64,000 nucleotides of DNA from Trachythela sp. YZ-2020 (taxonomy: Eukaryota > Cnidaria > Anthozoa > Malacalcyonacea > Clavulariidae): NCBI GenBank assembly GCA_016169945.1, contig JADLSH010000193.1:992001-1056000 (forward strand), read 5' to 3'. Under the pieces are notes generated by a model. That model saw only the letters and a program-made list of their open reading frames with translations, made no database searches and was not told the DNA's origin. The translations under genes were made by a program, and so were the position numbers. Each line of letters begins with the position of its first letter. Position 1 is the stretch's first letter. This document shows, one piece after another, positions 1-9,934 of the stretch.

Positions 1-125
1 TTTTCTGGCCAATAAACACGCTGAACTGGCTGGTCCGCCATTATTCTGGCCAGATAACTGCATAAAAATAGGGGGTCACGTTGCACTGCTGAGTGGCCTT
101 TCTGGTCATTTCCTATTCTGTGCTT
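1..125. repeat. End of a MITE-like repeat
   Basis: The first 125 bases resemble other copies at 42012-42215 and 62743-62938. They share the GGCCAATAA / CCAGTCAATTG stretches and a terminal portion reading like ACAGAATAGGAAATGACCAG in reverse. The element is cut by the window start, so its other end is not visible. Confidence 0.45.
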
Positions 126-2758
126 ATACGACCAAATTTTGTTGCGGAAACCACTTGATCGAGAATTTAATTGAGTCTTGATCGTTTGACGTTAAAGAAA
201 AATATTTAAACAAACGTTTGTAACTAAAGATACCACGTTCCTTGTGGGTAAAACGTAAACATATACATAGCTTCACACTGCAGCTTTTAAAGCATTTAAT
301 ATTATACTAATTCGTCATTCGTGCCCTCACAGCCCTGCAGAAAATGCAGGAATCTGTAAAAGTGCATGTCACAGTATTAACGGAAGCTTGTGGCAGCCAT
401 TTACGTAATCCTATACGTGTTCCTTCCGTTTTGTGACGTTTGCCATATTTAAATGTACATATTATAAACATTGCAAAACATAATTCTTCAGACTTCGTGA
501 TTATTTGCATGTCATGTGTTATCATGATTGATTACGCTTCGTCTTTATACGGCAGCATTCAATGTTAGCAACTTGTTCATAGTATTGTGACTGTCTGTGA
601 TATTCAAGACTCTGTCATTCTGTGTTTGAATTGAAGGAAATATAGCAAAATTACCAGGTAAGATATAATATATATTCATATAACAGTATCACATTGCATG
701 AGCGATTATTGACGATTATTTGTCTTACTGTCTCAGTATTAAACAGAGTTGAATAATGTATGTCTCAACTCTCCTGCTTGCGAAGCTAGAGCTTCGCGTT
801 GTCTTGATACGCGTTGTCTTGAACGCGTTGTCTTGATAACCGCCAAACACCAGTCAATTATTTATTCAATAGGCAATAATTAATGTCCTAGAATACCAGT
901 GTGAACTTAGCCGAGGATTCGGCCTTGATTATTGGGCTTAATTCAACTGCATTCAATCGACCACTCGAACGTAGATTAAATTTATCTCTATTTTAAGTTT
1001 ACATTGCATGTATACGTTATATGACAAAATATTACGGTAAAGTACTAAGTACAATTACGTAAGGGTATAACACTGAACAATCCGCCATGTTTCGCTTCAC
1101 TTTTTGATTACGTAATTGACTGAAGTCAATTTTTGAATTTTCCATGTATATATAGTTCAGTGGGGCAAAATGGTTATAAGGCCATGTTACGAGTCACGAA
1201 TATTTCTCTTTGATCTTGACCCCAATTCCGACCCAATCCATCTTGACCCCAATCCCGGCATAATTGGTTATTGGTGTACTGAGGCACGCAAAGGCGGGCA
1301 TGCGAATTTTATATACAGGGTGTATAAAAAAGGTAATCCAACTTTGGCATGCTATCGCGCGCATAATATTTAGTTTATAGATTTACCTTTTTCACACAAA
1401 TATAGATCAGGCTTTTACGTTCAATAATGGCCCAATACGATCCGATTAAAAAAGGAGTGGTCGAAATCACATTTTTCGTCGAATTCTCGACCATTTGCAC
1501 AAATGATGGTTGCCTATTTCTGAAACGTTCATCATTGTCAGTTCAGTCTGCAAACTTCCTGCTTCGTAAATTAATGTTTCAACCACTAAAATTTACCAAG
1601 ACTTGATAAACAGTCCATTAGTTACGTCATCTTATTAAAATTCTTAAATTTGAATCCGAAATGTAATAATTTCAATAGCAGGCAATATCTTTGCACTCAA
1701 TTTTTAATCGTGTCGTATTTGACCATTTTTTATCGCAATGATGCCAAAAAGGTATCATTTTACATCATTTTTCATTGATTTTTATTGGTGTGAGAAAAGT
1801 AATAATATTATATAAAACAACGCGGCATTTGATCAAAGCACCGTAGTACATCAGTCTCAATCTTTAGTCCCCTCGCACATTTAATATTATTTATTTTATT
1901 TATTATCCTGTACTACATTGTCTATAAAAGTTCAAAGTGGGAGTATTTCAATAGTCTGTCATTGAACTCTCTCTCCAGAACTTCGGAAATGCTCAATTTT
2001 GTTGTGAAGGCATATAAAAATAGACCCTCAAATAAGCGCAGCATAAAAAAAAACACTAAAATTTTAAAGATCGCAGCGGCGCTCAAACGTGTAAATACCG
2101 ACGGTAATAAACGCACGACCTCGGGGACCGCGGAGCAGGGGGGCTGGGGCTTGATTTCCTGCATTTTCAGAGACAAGTTTTAATATATCCCATAGAAACG
2201 GACTGAGCTTTTAGGTATAAAAGCAAGTGATCTAAGTCATTTTTCCATTTTTTGGTTTATATTTTGGAGGGCCAAAATAGTTTACTACGGGGCCAGCATG
2301 GGCGATGGGTGGGGGGGGCGGTTCTTGGCCTCTCCAGTTTATAATGTAAGCCAAGTACATAATATAGGTAAGCGAGATACTTGATGTAATCGGTCACTGA
2401 AAAGGCCCAACGGGGAGTGAGCTGAATAATGTATGTATGTATATATGTATGTATGTATGTATATGTTAAAAAAGGCCCTGGTACGATAGGTACGTTTGGT
2501 GGTCAGCGGCTTTTCGTTCGACCAAATATTTGGAAAATATTCTTGTGACATTGGTCTAAAATCTTCCCCCAAAGTGCATGAAATTGGCATTTCAGAGATT
2601 GTATATATATTTCAAAATTTTCTTTTACCTTTTTTATATACCCTGTGTAGGGAAAGGTACTCTCAACCAGTTATATCCAAGATTATAGCTCAATGGCAAT
2701 GACGATATTTCATTTCATTTTGTAGTCAATATCTTGTTGTCTTGAGATTATTCATGAG
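126..2758. other. Gene-free stretch with weak repeat signals
   Basis: I see no convincing coding exon here; the open frames are short and lack domain signatures. A 22-base inverted repeat (ACAGGGTRTATAAAAAAGGT) occurs near 1315-1337 and, inverted, near 2627-2649. It could mark the ends of a 1.3-kb DNA transposon. A (TATG)n microsatellite lies at about 2430-2465. Confidence 0.4.
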
Positions 2759-3214
2759 ATGGGTGATTTCGACTGTGGCGATTGTGGAGATTGTGGAGAC
2801 TGCGGGGATTGTAATTGCGGAGATTGCAACTGTGCGGGGGACTGTAACTGCGGAGACTGCGCGGAGTTCTGCGGAGACTGCGGAAATTGCAAATGCAACG
2901 ACTGCGAATTTCATGGATGCGACTGTTTGAAATCATGCGATTGTTTGAAATCTTTTGATTGTTGCGGATTACAATGTAACCCAGGTGACTGCGACTGCCT
3001 TAAAACATGTGACTGTTTAAAATCATGCGACTGCTGTGGATTGGAATGCGGCGACTGTAATTGTTTCAGGTCTTGTGACATTCTTGGCCTATGTGGCTGC
3101 AGAGACGAAGACGGAACATGCAACTGCTGCGGTGGTGGTCCTAATGCAGATCATGGATTTTTTAAAGATTTCTTCTGTTTCTGCTGCGAGTTTTTGGAGG
3201 TAGTATATTTCTAA
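2759..3214 (+). CDS. Extremely cysteine-rich small protein
   Basis: A 151-residue ORF opens with ATG and contains 42 cysteines (28 percent). The N-terminal third is a run of C-G-D-C and C-N-C repeats, rich in Asp and Gly. The middle carries a repeated D-C-L-K-S-C unit (about residues 54-92) and two F/S-D-C-C-G-L motifs. The C-terminal part has G-C-R-D-E-D-G-T-C-N-C-C. There is no signal peptide or membrane segment. CxC and CxxC spacing resembles metal-thiolate proteins (metallothioneins) and keratin-associated-like proteins, but I recognise no named family. Codon use varies between repeats (tgt/tgc, gac/gat) while the protein repeat is kept, which argues for selection on protein. A possible 3' splice site (ttttgtag) lies about 35 bases upstream, so this may be an internal or terminal exon. 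Confidence 0.55.
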   Translation: MGDFDCGDCGDCGDCGDCNCGDCNCAGDCNCGDCAEFCGDCGNCKCNDCEFHGCDCLKSCDCLKSFDCCGLQCNPGDCDCLKTCDCLKSCDCCGLECGDCNCFRSCDILGLCGCRDEDGTCNCCGGGPNADHGFFKDFFCFCCEFLEVVYF

Positions 3215-3415
3215 AAATGTTTGTTTTTCAGGAACGATAACAGAGGGCATATAAGACGTGGGGTCCCCTTTGCCATATGAATACGATATTATTAAGATAT
3301 CCATTTTATTAAGAGGGGATTTAAATCTAGAAATCTAAATTTGCAATTTGATAATGTCAAAAATCGGAGTAGGGAATGCCTTTGAATTCTTAGTCAGAAT
3401 CCGGAAAGGAAAGAG

Positions 3416-3829
3416 GTGAGAAATCAGGATAGAATACCTTTAGTCTTAGAATATAATCCAGCACTGTGTAAGGTAGGGGAAGTTATAAGCTCAATGTGGG
3501 CTATTTTACATGCTTCGGAAGCCATGAGACGAATTTTTGATGAGAAACCCATTGTGGCTTACGAAAGGCCTAGAAATTTGAAAGATACCCTTGTAAGACC
3601 CAAAATTCGACAGAATTGTGAAAGGGAGACGAGTATGAAGAAATGCGGGCATGAACTCTCTAAGATTTGTGATTTTGTAGAGGAAAGTAATAATACATTT
3701 AAGAATGATCAGAGAGTATTTCGGATTAATTTTACATTTAATTGTAATTCTAAAGGAGTAGTTTACCTTATTATCTGTAAACAATGCTCGAAAATGCGTA
3801 TTTCTTTTCGGACGGGCATAGGGGAATAG
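3416..3829 (+). pseudogene. Penelope-like retroelement fragment (RT C-terminus to GIY-YIG)
   Basis: The 137-residue frame reads like the region after the reverse transcriptase of Penelope-like elements. It has I-P-L-V-L-E-Y-N-P-A-L near the start, a D-T-L-V-R-P-K segment, a cysteine-rich stretch, and then V-V-Y-L-I-I-C-K-Q-C, which matches the first strand of a GIY-YIG nuclease. The expected Y-V/I-G motif is degraded and the frame ends just after it. No upstream RT core is present, so this is a 5'-truncated dead copy. The assignment rests on motif memory, not on a search. Confidence 0.6.
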
Positions 3830-3859
3830 AAGATATGTCGGTTAAAATTATTGATAAAA

Positions 3860-3962
3860 CGGATATATGTATATATATAGTCAAATCTGCAGACATGCAT
3901 GTTTCGCCGTTCAACGGTTCGTCAGTGCAGGTTGTAACGCAGTCTAGATGTGAGTGACTTCG
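3860..3962. repeat. Penelope-like tail repeat
   Basis: The sequence after the GIY-YIG fragment contains TTCGCCGTTCAACGGTTCGT, a short CG-rich inverted repeat of the kind found at ends of Penelope-like elements. Related CGACGTTTCGAGC motifs occur at 7758 and 49805. It probably belongs to the same insertion as 3416-3829. Confidence 0.35.
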
Positions 3963-3971
3963 TATTTATTT

Positions 3972-4045
3972 GCCGTGGCTGGGATTCGAACCCGCGACCT
4001 TCGAAATGCTAGCTCGATGCTCTACCTACGAATCTCAGCCACGGC
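3972..4045 (-). tRNA. tRNA-Ala(AGC)-like pseudogene or SINE head
   Basis: The minus strand can fold as a 74-nt cloverleaf. It has a perfect 7-bp acceptor stem (GCCGTGG/CCACGGC) and a 5-bp anticodon stem (TCGAG/TTCGA, one G-T). The 7-base loop CTAGCAT gives anticodon AGC with U33 and A37, and there is a canonical B box GGTTCGAATCC. The D arm does not pair and two of five T-stem pairs are mismatched. The first 17 bases are almost the exact reverse complement of the last 17, so a single long hairpin is an alternative fold. This points to a tRNA-derived repeat rather than a working tRNA gene. Confidence 0.45.
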
Positions 4046-4282
4046 AAGCAGTATTTTCTGCTTACGCGGTTTGGAATAATTCACTCGAAGAACATTTCTT
4101 CCTATCATATTACCTAGTGAACTTATCACAACATTTCATAAATAAATTATATATATATGAGCGTGTTTTGGTTCACGAAATGCCAAAGAGTGCTCGATAT
4201 CATATAGATAGAGCAAATATAGTTTTCGCTTACCTCAAGGTATCCACTACAGCCTGTTTCACGCAATAAGCGATCATCAAGT

Positions 4283-4344
4283 CACAGTATATAGACGACC
4301 ATGTTGCATCGCCGAGTGGCCCTACTGGTCGTCTTTATACTGTG
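4283..4344. mobile_element. 62-bp fold-back MITE (CACAGTATA family)
   Basis: The ends CACAGTATATAGACGACC and GGTCGTCTTTATACTGTG are inverted copies, joined by a short centre reading CATGTTGCATCGCCGAGTGG. The same ends and centre bound the longer insertion at 62743-62938, so this is an internally deleted member of that family. Confidence 0.65.
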
Positions 4345-5278
4345 ATCAGCGAGGGATTTCGAAAAGATTTTTCATGCTTAAATAGTATTGGTCGAAACGT
4401 GGACGTGTGGGCGTTCAAACATTCCATACATTCCTTTACTTCTGTAGGTTTTTTTATTTTAAATCTGCTTTTGTGTCTGCATGTTGAAACTATTTCCGAT
4501 CTTTTGTTCAGTAAAAATTGTTTGTCTTCTTTCATGATACATAGTTTTTCTTCCAAACATAAATTGCATCTTTTTTATCCTCCCGTATACGAAACTGCGT
4601 GCTTTATGATTGACCACGTTATGGTGAAATCTTGTTTGTTTTCTTTCAATTTCCAAATATATTTCGAAAGTTCGGTGTCATTTGAGTATTTTTTGTGTTG
4701 AAAAGATTTAATGTGGTTACGGTGTCGCTCTTTAAATGTGCTTGCAGTCATGCCAATGTAGTGTTTAGTGTTGTTCGTGTCACTTGTGGTAACAGTTGCC
4801 TTGTATACTACTATTTCCTTGGTCGTGCATTGTTTCTGAAGTGGGCATGTGTTCTCATCTCTGCGATTGCAACTGATTGCGTCATTGCTAAGTGTCTGTG
4901 GCTGGTAATTCCTAATTGTGTGTGCATTATGGACTTGACATTGTTCATGCAACTATAGCTGACCTTAACTGTGTTCCTGTTAAAAATTTTATGTAGTTTG
5001 TGGTTAGGTGGAAAATGCTTGTCAATTAAGCTGAGGAAATTGCGTCCTATATTGGTTCTGACACTCTTACTAAATGGAGCATTAAACCAAATGATATTGC
5101 GGTGCCTATTTCTGCGTTTTTGTTGTGGTGGTTGATGCGTGTAGTCAAGTGTGTGTTTGAAATTACTGTGCCTTGGTGCATTTTGATAAATTGATGCAGA
5201 TTCTCGAAATGTGTCTTCGTCAACAAGCATTTTCCACCTAACTTCCATGGAACTTCGAAGGAATTTACTTACGGACAA
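4335..5278 (-). pseudogene. Penelope-like element fragment with GIY-YIG domain
   Basis: Three overlapping minus-strand frames together give the C-terminal part of a retroelement protein. The first (5278 to about 4930) has a basic N-F-L-S-L-I-D-K-H-F-P-P region. The second (from 4952) has C-P-L-Q-K-Q-C, V-V-Y-K-A-T-V and H-Y-I-G-M-T, a good GIY-YIG core, followed by F-K-E-R-H-R-N-H and T-E-L-S-K-Y-I-W-K-L-K. The third (from 4556) has a C-x-x-C-L tail ending in S-T-C-R-H-K-S. At least two frameshifts and the absence of an RT core mark it as dead. The GIY-YIG nuclease is the integration enzyme of these elements. Confidence 0.65.
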
Positions 5279-5565
5279 CAGATTGATATCTTATAATGAA
5301 CTTGAACTATTGAACTATTGCATCACTCAGACAGCGGATAAGTATAGTATTAATTAATTCATATATAGCATATATATTAGCATAACTAATGGCGTAATGC
5401 TTTTCTTAATAAAAAATATATATAATTAAAATGCTTGGATTTATTGTCTTTTGTTGCGAGTATAAAACGAACCAAAAGCGACCAAATCATTTTCATTCGG
5501 GACGCTCGTAACAATATAAGACAGTTTAAGATATGATTTAATATTTTTCTGTTTGTTTTTCTTAA

Positions 5566-5787
5566 TGTTAGGATTTGGAAATATGTTGCTTCGCAACGGG
5601 TCCAGCACCAACTCTTCCAACGGGCGTATCAGCTCCAGCACAACAAGCTATGTATCGAGGCGAAATTCCGATGATGTATACACGCCCTTCAGACGTTACG
5701 ATAGATGAAAATACGATAGATCCAGATATGATAAATGTAGATCCAGATCCTCCACCACAACAAACTGAGTCAATATCCCAAGTCTAA
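5566..5787 (+). CDS. Possible proline-rich terminal exon, unknown product
   Basis: A 3' splice-like site (tttttcttaatgttag) precedes an open frame of about 70 codons starting D-L-E-I-C-C-F-A. It continues with P-A-P-T-L-P-T-G, Y-T-R-P-S-D, and D-P-D-P-P-P-Q-Q before TAA. The composition (Pro, Asp, Thr, Gln) resembles the end of a cytoplasmic tail. I recognise no family, and no upstream exon was found nearby. It may be chance. Confidence 0.25.
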
Positions 5788-8022
5788 CGGCTGTAGACAT
5801 TATGCCGCTTTATCTGGACAGGGTTGAACGAGTGACTATGGGCATACACGACAAGTCAATTAGCGTTTAAAGAAATAGATTGAAATGTTGTCGTGCAGAT
5901 CCTTATATAGGAGACATTATATCAGCAAGAGACACACATAAAATGCTTGTTTATAATTCCTTTCGTTTGCTGTTATTCATCAAACTATAATCAGTATATA
6001 ATATTCCTTGAAGGAACCATGTCTTATTTTCACACACAATCATCAAATTCACTTTCCTATGGTTTCATTTCGGCCCATGTAAATGGGCCCTAATCGTGGC
6101 AAAAAGTTGTCTACCGACTTGGTTAAAGCCCCATCTACACTTATCTGTGGTTTCAAATGAAGCTTCTTCTTTTACCTACAGTGGAGTAACTCGTTTTCGC
6201 TCACGATCAGCGTTACCGTCGCGTCCTAGCGCCATCCACATCTTTATTGCGAAGTAGAGCTCAAATTATAGGAAATATATTCACGTATTGAAAGTCTGTG
6301 TGAACGTCTAATTGACGGATGGGATTCGATGTGATTGGTTGCTATGGAACGATCTTACCATATTCTTTTATCACTATCAATCTTTATAACTCACGCATGA
6401 TTTGCAACTTCCACTTCAAAATGAAATACCTAATCGCATTCCATGCACCAACCAATCAGCAAATGCCTGGATTACAAATCTTCAAATCTATTGAAATATA
6501 ATATTGTATCTGTACTGTATGTCTAAATTTGTTCTTTTTTTTGGTCAAACATTTTTCATCTTATTTCGTATGACACAGTTTACGCGATACCAGGGAACTC
6601 TTGCTATCTATCGGGCTATTAGCATCATTCACCACTTACACCTGGCAGCATGTATTTTAGACCTTATTGAACTATTTTGAACTACTTTTCAACCAGGTTA
6701 ACTCGTAAACGCTCAAATTTGCTGCGAGAATATACTCTGCTAAAATGCAAAAATGCTAAATGTAATACACAAATCCACATCTCTCTCTCCGCAAAGGCTT
6801 TCTCCTTTCGCGCGAATGAGATTATTTTTTTTTATTTGTTCCGTATTATACTTAGGTGATCGAAAGCCTCTGCGGAGGAGAGAGAGTCACACCGAAGGCG
6901 AAGCAAGAAAATATTGTAATTTACTATTTCAATCTTTGGCAACTCTAGGCAATAATACTTGTTACATAAATAATTTAATCCGAGGGTTTGGAACATTTGG
7001 CGTATTCTAAACGCATTTTTGAGCTGCGTATGGAATAAAATACGCGCCTAGAACAGTAATGTATAAGCGCTATAGAAATTTTATTATTAATAACACAATA
7101 TAGACAGTCGACGTCGCACCTCACGAAATACGTACGCAAGATGGAAACGGAAGGTAAGCTTCAAAAAGTGCTCAAGGAGCTGAATTATGATTGTTGGTTC
7201 ATCAACAGAGCGATCTATTCTTCATGTGTATGTTTTTCTTCTCGGCCCCAACAAGGGACGAACAAAGTGAGACGGACATTTTGTGTTCATGTCAAACGTA
7301 GAGTGCACGAGTCACATGACCGCATGGAACAAAGTAATATTCTTCAAAATGTCCTCAATTAACAATTCCTTTTACCAGCTGTATGGTCGTGCTACTCACG
7401 ACTTTTTAATATTGTTTGGAGTAAAAATCAACATTTATAGAAGCATGTGCCTATTAAAAGCCGCAAGTAGGGGCACACCCCTCTCCCAGAATGAACCTCT
7501 AAAATGGCAGGAAATAAGATGTACGCATGTAATTTGCGATCGGCTAGATAAAAGAAACAATGGACTGGAATTTCCATACCAATAGAGAGTAAATAGGGTG
7601 ATTAAAGTTGAGCGTATCCTTAAAGAATATTTAATTGCATGAAAGAACAAACAAACAAACACTAGCGCAGGACGAGTGTTGATTAGATCTCCAGCATATT
7701 GTGGTGCCAGTGTGCGGCTCTTTTGGATCAATCTACCTGAAAAATACAATTAAGAACTTCGACGTTTCGAGCGAAGGATCTTCGTCTGGAAGTCAGTAGC
7801 GTGGGTCGGGGGGAAAACACGTGCTTTCATAGTGAATACAAAAGTAATCGCGTGATAAAAATAGATCAATTAGATGGATTTAGTCAAAACAAACTATAAA
7901 CAAAATATGGAAATCACATTACAACATATATTAGCATGCAAAGAAAAGCGAAAAAAACATGTCGTTAGCTCTGCATGCCCCTAGCCTGTGTCCGTAAACT
8001 TACCGTACATGTAGGCTTAAGA
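5788..8022. other. Gene-free stretch
   Basis: No domain-bearing frame was seen. An imperfect hairpin of about 105 bases (6779-6883; CTCTCTCCGCAAAGGCTTTC against GAAAGCCTCTGCGGAGGAGA) looks like a small fold-back element. CGACGTTTCGAGC near 7758 resembles Penelope-like ends. Confidence 0.35.
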
Positions 8023-8247
8023 TTCCGGAAAATATTCTAAATTTTTACCATCTTCCTCGATGGGACAGAATGTTGAAGGACTTTTGTAGATGAAATTCAG
8101 TCGAGCGAAAACTATACACAAATTTTACACCTATAACCGGAAGCAGTTGTAAAAATACCTATAGCTCCCCCCGGCAGTAAACAAACCTACGGCCTGCAAT
8201 TTCGCTGCAGCGCTCTGACTACTGAGGCTGAGCTACAGAGTCCAGAT
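8023..8247 (-). mobile_element. tRNA-derived SINE, family 1 (copy 1)
   Basis: On the minus strand the head reads CTCTGTAGCTCAG (A-box like), followed by GTCAGAGCGCTGCAGCGAAA. The body contains the family's CAACTGCTTCCGGTTA-like stretch, a CGCTCGA motif and an end near CCATCGAGGAAGATGG. It matches copies at 9965-10145, 11575-11690, 19645-19820 and 58600-59105. The B-box part is the most diverged here. Confidence 0.6.
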
Positions 8248-8454
8248 GTCAAGAGATAACCACATGTTCTATTTACAAGTTCCATTTATTTCTATGGTTC
8301 TGGGTACGCGATTGGGCGGGCGGGAACGTCCGAACTTTAGCTGTTCAGCGTCTGAGTAAAGCTAAACGTATTATCACTCTGTGATTATGACTTAGATGGG
8401 CGACTACCCCTGACCTAATGATGTGCTACTCGTGTAAGCAGAGTTGTGGTGGAT

Positions 8455-8580
8455 TGGTGGAAATGACAGAGTGCGGGATGGGGATAAAGTGGAAAAGACG
8501 GAGTCTGATAAAAAGCGAATGTTAAGCTTTCAGGAACACTTTCTCCACTCCGTACCGCACTCCGTCTTTTCCACCATACC
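8455..8580. mobile_element. Short MITE with TGGTGGAAA ends
   Basis: TGGTGGAAATGACAGAGTGC at the left is inverted at the right (GCACTCCGTCTTTTCCACCA), with a further GTGGAAAAGACGGAGT/ACTCCGTCTTTTCCAC pairing inside. Related pieces occur at about 39440-39500 and 55450-55490. Confidence 0.5.
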
Positions 8581-8842
8581 ATGACATGAGTGACATCTTA
8601 CAAAAGATCTTACTGACCAAGACAATAAGATTTATGATTTACGGAATAATGGCCTGATGCTAATGCTTTCAAAACCTAAAACAAATTAAATGAAGATAAG
8701 TTTTAGCTATACTCCTATAGAGCGGCAAAAATCTGGAATGATCACGATCGATTAAATTGAAATGAAATAATTAACAGAATCAATAGTTCAATACGCCTAC
8801 ATAGTGTATGTAAATCTACTTCTTTTCCTTTCCCTTACTGTA

Positions 8843-8983
8843 CAGGGTGAGTCAGAAAAAGATGCTAAAATACAATTAAATACAACAAGGATTCTTTTGA
8901 AAGAAAATGCAACATGAAGTTCAATTTTCAAAGGTCTACTATTGTATATTATTTCATTTCAATCACTTTTTTTTTTCACCCTG
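8843..8983. mobile_element. Tc1/mariner-type MITE with TA duplication
   Basis: CAGGGTGAGTCAGAAAAA at the left and TTTTTTTTTTTCACCCTG at the right are inverted. Each end is flanked by TA (8841-8842 and 8984-8985), the target of the Tc1/mariner superfamily. There is no coding capacity in 141 bp. Confidence 0.6.
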
Positions 8984-8985
8984 TA

Positions 8986-9779
8986 TAATTGTTCGTGTAT
9001 GTATATGTAAATAGTGTTATTGTTGTATGTATTGTACAGTGTGTACTGTAGTTACGCACGGCCCTATGAAAAACAACCATTTTATTTTTGTAATTAGTAA
9101 ACGTACAGGTTGATAGGCTACCGTGCTAAAATATGATTAAATACAATACAAAATACAAATACGGACAGTTGACAATCGGGTTGAATTTAGCTGACAACTG
9201 ATATCTAAAGACCCCACCCAACAAAAACGACCCTTGCTCCGGCATTGACTAGTTATTTAATGCAGGACTTTAAAGTGACGGAAGTTTAGTGAACAGGTGT
9301 CGCAATTTTTCCTATGTTGCGTATTTAGTTTGCGATGAAAAGCGTTCAAAACCTAAAATCGTTTTGGTGTACCTCCCAAAATAGCTTCGTTTTAGCTCTA
9401 TTTTCTACCTTTTAGAATGCATCTGGCGATAGAGAAACATAAATAATAGTAAAAAATTGTAAATTAAAATACAACTATAAATGATGCCATAAACTTGATG
9501 CCATATTTACTGCAATACAAGCAAAATTTACTGAACTTCAAACATATATCGTTTTCTCTTTGGCGTACCAACTAGAATCTCATTATTTTAGCATTGTTTC
9601 ACAGATAATGCAATAAGCATATTTCTTAAGTTTGTTTGCCAATTGAGTTACAAAATTTTGAAAAGCAGTCATAAACAAAATGGCATTATCCTCATTAGTT
9701 TTGAGCGCGTGTTACGTAATATACAAAATACTACCTCTTAACAAGTCAATTACAATATTTACTTTCAAGTGATATTTTC
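8986..9779. other. Gene-free stretch upstream of the receptor tail exon
   Basis: AT-rich DNA with no recognisable exon. It should hold the 3' UTR of gene A on the minus strand. No clear poly(A) signal could be assigned. Confidence 0.35.
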
Positions 9780-9934
9780 CTATATGCTTCGTTCCGTCGG
9801 CGTTCTATCTAATGCATTCATACTTCCATATATCTCTTCATATATCCTTTCTCCTGTTGTATCATCAACTTGTTCTTGTGAAGAACAATCTTCTGGCATC
9901 CGTTTAAAAATTAGAACTGCGTAAGGAGAAACAC
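9780..9934 (-). CDS. Gene A last exon: cytoplasmic tail with tyrosine motifs
   Basis: The exon starts after ctttccag and ends at TAG. With the split codon from the previous exon it begins S-V-S-P-Y-A-V-L. SPYAVL fits the ITIM pattern (S/I/V/L-x-Y-x-x-I/V/L). Further on, G-E-R-I-Y-E-E-I-Y-G-S-M contains YEEI, the optimal Src-family SH2 ligand, overlapping YGSM, the YxxM pattern read by PI3K p85. The end is N-A-L-D-R-T-P-T-E-R-S-I. Phosphorylation is not shown by sequence. Confidence 0.75.

Noticed and set aside
7141..7362. Possible first exon starting METEGKLQKVL
   Set aside because: A gtaag follows the fourth codon and no partner exon or domain is visible; not enough to call.
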